From the NCBI GenBank assembly GCA_946479985.1, contig CAMLIF010000004.1, forward strand, positions 24,976 to 88,975: a stretch of 64,000 bases of DNA, written 5' to 3'. Of the stretch, positions 62,552 through 64,000 are shown piece by piece; position 1 is the first letter of the stretch; each line of letters opens with the position of its first letter. The DNA comes from an uncultured Flavobacteriales bacterium. Its GTDB lineage: Bacteria; Bacteroidota; Bacteroidia; Flavobacteriales; Crocinitomicaceae. Made by a program: the position numbers and the translations under genes. The notes under the pieces are model-generated. The model was given only the letters and a program-made list of their open reading frames with translations. It ran no database searches and had not been told where the DNA came from.

Positions 62552-63954
62552 CTAGTTTTTGATAATTCGCTCTATTCGTGTAGTTGCTCCTTGTTTCAAT
62601 TCCACCAAATATGCTCCTGTAGCCAGACCCGAAATATCTAAAGTTAATTGGTTCGTTGCGCTTGTTTTAGTCTGTAAAAGTTTCCCGTTTAAATCCCGGA
62701 GTGTCACTTCAAAATCTGCTTGTGTTGTTTCAATAGTTACAGTTGCACTCGTCGGATTCGGATAAATATTCCAGTCAATGGTGTTTTCTGCAACAGCTAA
62801 GCATGGATCAAATGTCAGAGAAACAGCATCAGCTCCTTCACAACCGTTAGCATCTGTTACAGTTACTTCGTAAGTTCCCGAAATGAATGCAGATATAGCT
62901 GTTGTGGTGGCGTTTGTGTTCCAATCATAGCTTGTGAATCCTGAACCTGCGTTTAATACAATAGGACCGTAATTGGCACATGTAGTAGAATCGGATCCTA
63001 AATCAACGATCGGATTTTCGTTTACCATAAGTTCCAACTCATCTGTGTTTTCACAACCGTTAGCATCTGTTCCGGTAACAGTGAATGTTCCCGAAGTTTG
63101 AGCGCTGAAAGCAATTCCGTTCTGAACTCCGTTATTCCAATCGTATGTAAGTGCTCCGCTTCCGTTGAATGTAACCATTGTTCCTTCGCAAACTTCTACA
63201 TCTGCTCCTGCAATTACCTGTGGAAGGGTATTTACCGTTACTACTAACTGAGCATCGTCAGAACAACCGTTAGCATCTGTTCCAATTACCGTTAAAACAA
63301 CTGAATTGGAAGGTGAAATGGTTGTTCCGTTTGTTTCTCCGTTACTCCAAACATAACTGTCTGCTCCTGAAGCGTTCAAAACAGTAGTTTCACCTAAACA
63401 AAGTGTTGCAGGATCTCCGGCATCAACAATTGGTAAGCTGTTTACTGTAACCGTAGTTTCAGTTGTGTCCTTACAACCGTTTACATCTGTTATGATTGCT
63501 GTAAACGTGGTTGTAACAAGCGGTGAAAATGATATGTTGTTTACAACGTTATTATCCCATTCAATCAGTGTTGCTCCGGTTGCGGTTAGAGAAGTGGTTT
63601 CTCCCTGGCAAATAGCAAAGTCTGCATTTGAAAATGCCGTTGGTAAAGCATTTACAGTTACTAAAACCTGATCCGTATTCTGACATCCGTAAGCGTTTGT
63701 TCCGGTTACTGTGTAGGTTTGAGTAGTAGTTGGTGTAAATGGTGTTCCTGACGTAATACCGTTATCCCAGTTGTAGTTCTGAGCGCCAGAAGCATTAAGA
63801 GTAACTGATGTTCCCATACAAATGCTCTGATTTGGGTCAGCAACTACAACAGGAAGCGGTAAAACAGTAATAGTAGTAGAAATAGTTGTGTCGGCGCAGG
63901 CTAAAGCGCTGTTGCTGACATATAATTGATAATTCCCGGCTTGTGAAACAGTCA
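62552..63954 (-). CDS. T9SS type A repeat protein, 5' part missing
   Basis: The last 467 or so residues of a larger surface protein. Five Ig/PKD-like units of exactly 70 residues repeat the pattern VTGTDANGC then CxGxxVTLNASGA and WxNG. A further unit with DSTTC and YDWNTN follows. The C-terminus is a type A sorting domain (IYPNPTSATVTIETT, LRDLNGKLLQTK, GAYLVELKQG). The frame continues to the junction with adapter sequence at 63955, so its true start lies beyond this contig. The protein is exported by the type IX system and is probably an adhesin. Confidence 0.88.
62842..63691. repeat. Five-copy 210-bp tandem repeat
   Basis: The phrase ACAACCGTTAGCATCTGTT and variants recur at 62842, 63053, 63263, 63473 and 63683, with spacing of 210-211 bases. 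Each unit encodes one 70-residue domain. The constant period suggests unequal recombination or domain duplication. Confidence 0.8.
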
Positions 63955-64000
63955 AGATCGGAAGAGCGTCGTGTAGGGAAAGAGTGTAGATCTCGGTGGT
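63955..64000. other. Illumina adapter read-through (assembly artefact)
   Basis: From AGATCGGAAGAGC at 63955 to the last base the sequence matches the Illumina TruSeq adapter as I know it, not bacterial DNA. True genomic sequence ends at 63954. Confidence 0.93.

Noticed and set aside
62842..63691. CRISPR-like regular repeats
   Set aside because: The period is 210 bases, in frame with a protein, and the units diverge as coding domains; there are no spacers or cas genes.

Overview
The window is a bacterial chromosome segment from the phylum Bacteroidota, most likely order Flavobacteriales; a Crocinitomicaceae/Fluviicola-type organism is my guess. The support is type IX secretion (T9SS) C-terminal sorting domains of both type A and type B, the gliding-motility lipoprotein GldH, DUF4292/DUF3108/DUF3109/DUF4382 proteins, many lipoproteins and signal peptides ending in a Gln, and upstream regions that carry Bacteroidota promoter boxes (TTG/TTTG, about 19-23 nt, then TAnnTTTG) instead of clear Shine-Dalgarno sites. 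I found no rRNA, tRNA, insertion sequence or CRISPR array.

Layout. (1) 1-5.9 kb: an AT-rich restriction-modification island of five overlapping genes on the minus strand: an HTH controller, a DPPF-type amino-methyltransferase, a cytosine-C5 methyltransferase, an McrB-like AAA/GTPase and an McrC/LlaJI-like PD-(D/E)XK nuclease. Two adjacent palindromes cover the controller promoter. (2) 6.2-13 kb: mfd, then a winged-helix/phosphoribosyltransferase-fold regulator flanked on both sides by near-identical tandem operator dyads, a lipoprotein, a possible small RNA, a DUF4382 lipoprotein, and a REPIN-like inverted repeat whose two hairpins have complementary loops. (3) 13-19.3 kb: a secreted T9SS protein, an esterase-like hydrolase, and an operon of SUMF1-domain protein, ECF sigma factor and putative anti-sigma factor, followed by a second inverted repeat. 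(4) 19.3-27.8 kb: one long minus-strand gene train: holB-like, ricT/PSP1, gldH, dut, sugar-phosphate nucleotidyltransferase, TPR lipoprotein, DUF4292 lipoprotein, EnvC-like M23 protein. (5) 28-36.3 kb: lipoproteins, a heptosyltransferase-family protein, a hotdog thioesterase, a PGI/PMI isomerase, and an AT-rich two-gene module that looks like a toxin-antitoxin pair: an FRG/ADP-ribosyltransferase-like protein with a HigA antitoxin. (6) 36.4-47.4 kb: housekeeping genes (bcp, recA, yicC-gmk-nadD, an AddB-like nuclease, a HAD phosphatase, tryptophan 2,3-dioxygenase, DUF3108). (7) 47.5-64 kb: a TPR-SpoIIE signalling phosphatase, an imelysin/di-haem cytochrome pair, OmpA, rpoN, a large T9SS type B adhesin, a metallo-beta-lactamase-fold hydrolase, pth, and a T9SS type A repeat protein.

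The last 46 bases (63955-64000) match Illumina adapter sequence as I recall it, so the contig really ends at 63954, inside a gene built of exact 210-bp repeats. The items I consider most worth testing are the FRG/ART-like + HigA pair, the operator-flanked winged-helix/PRTase regulator, and the mixed-chemistry McrBC-type restriction system.
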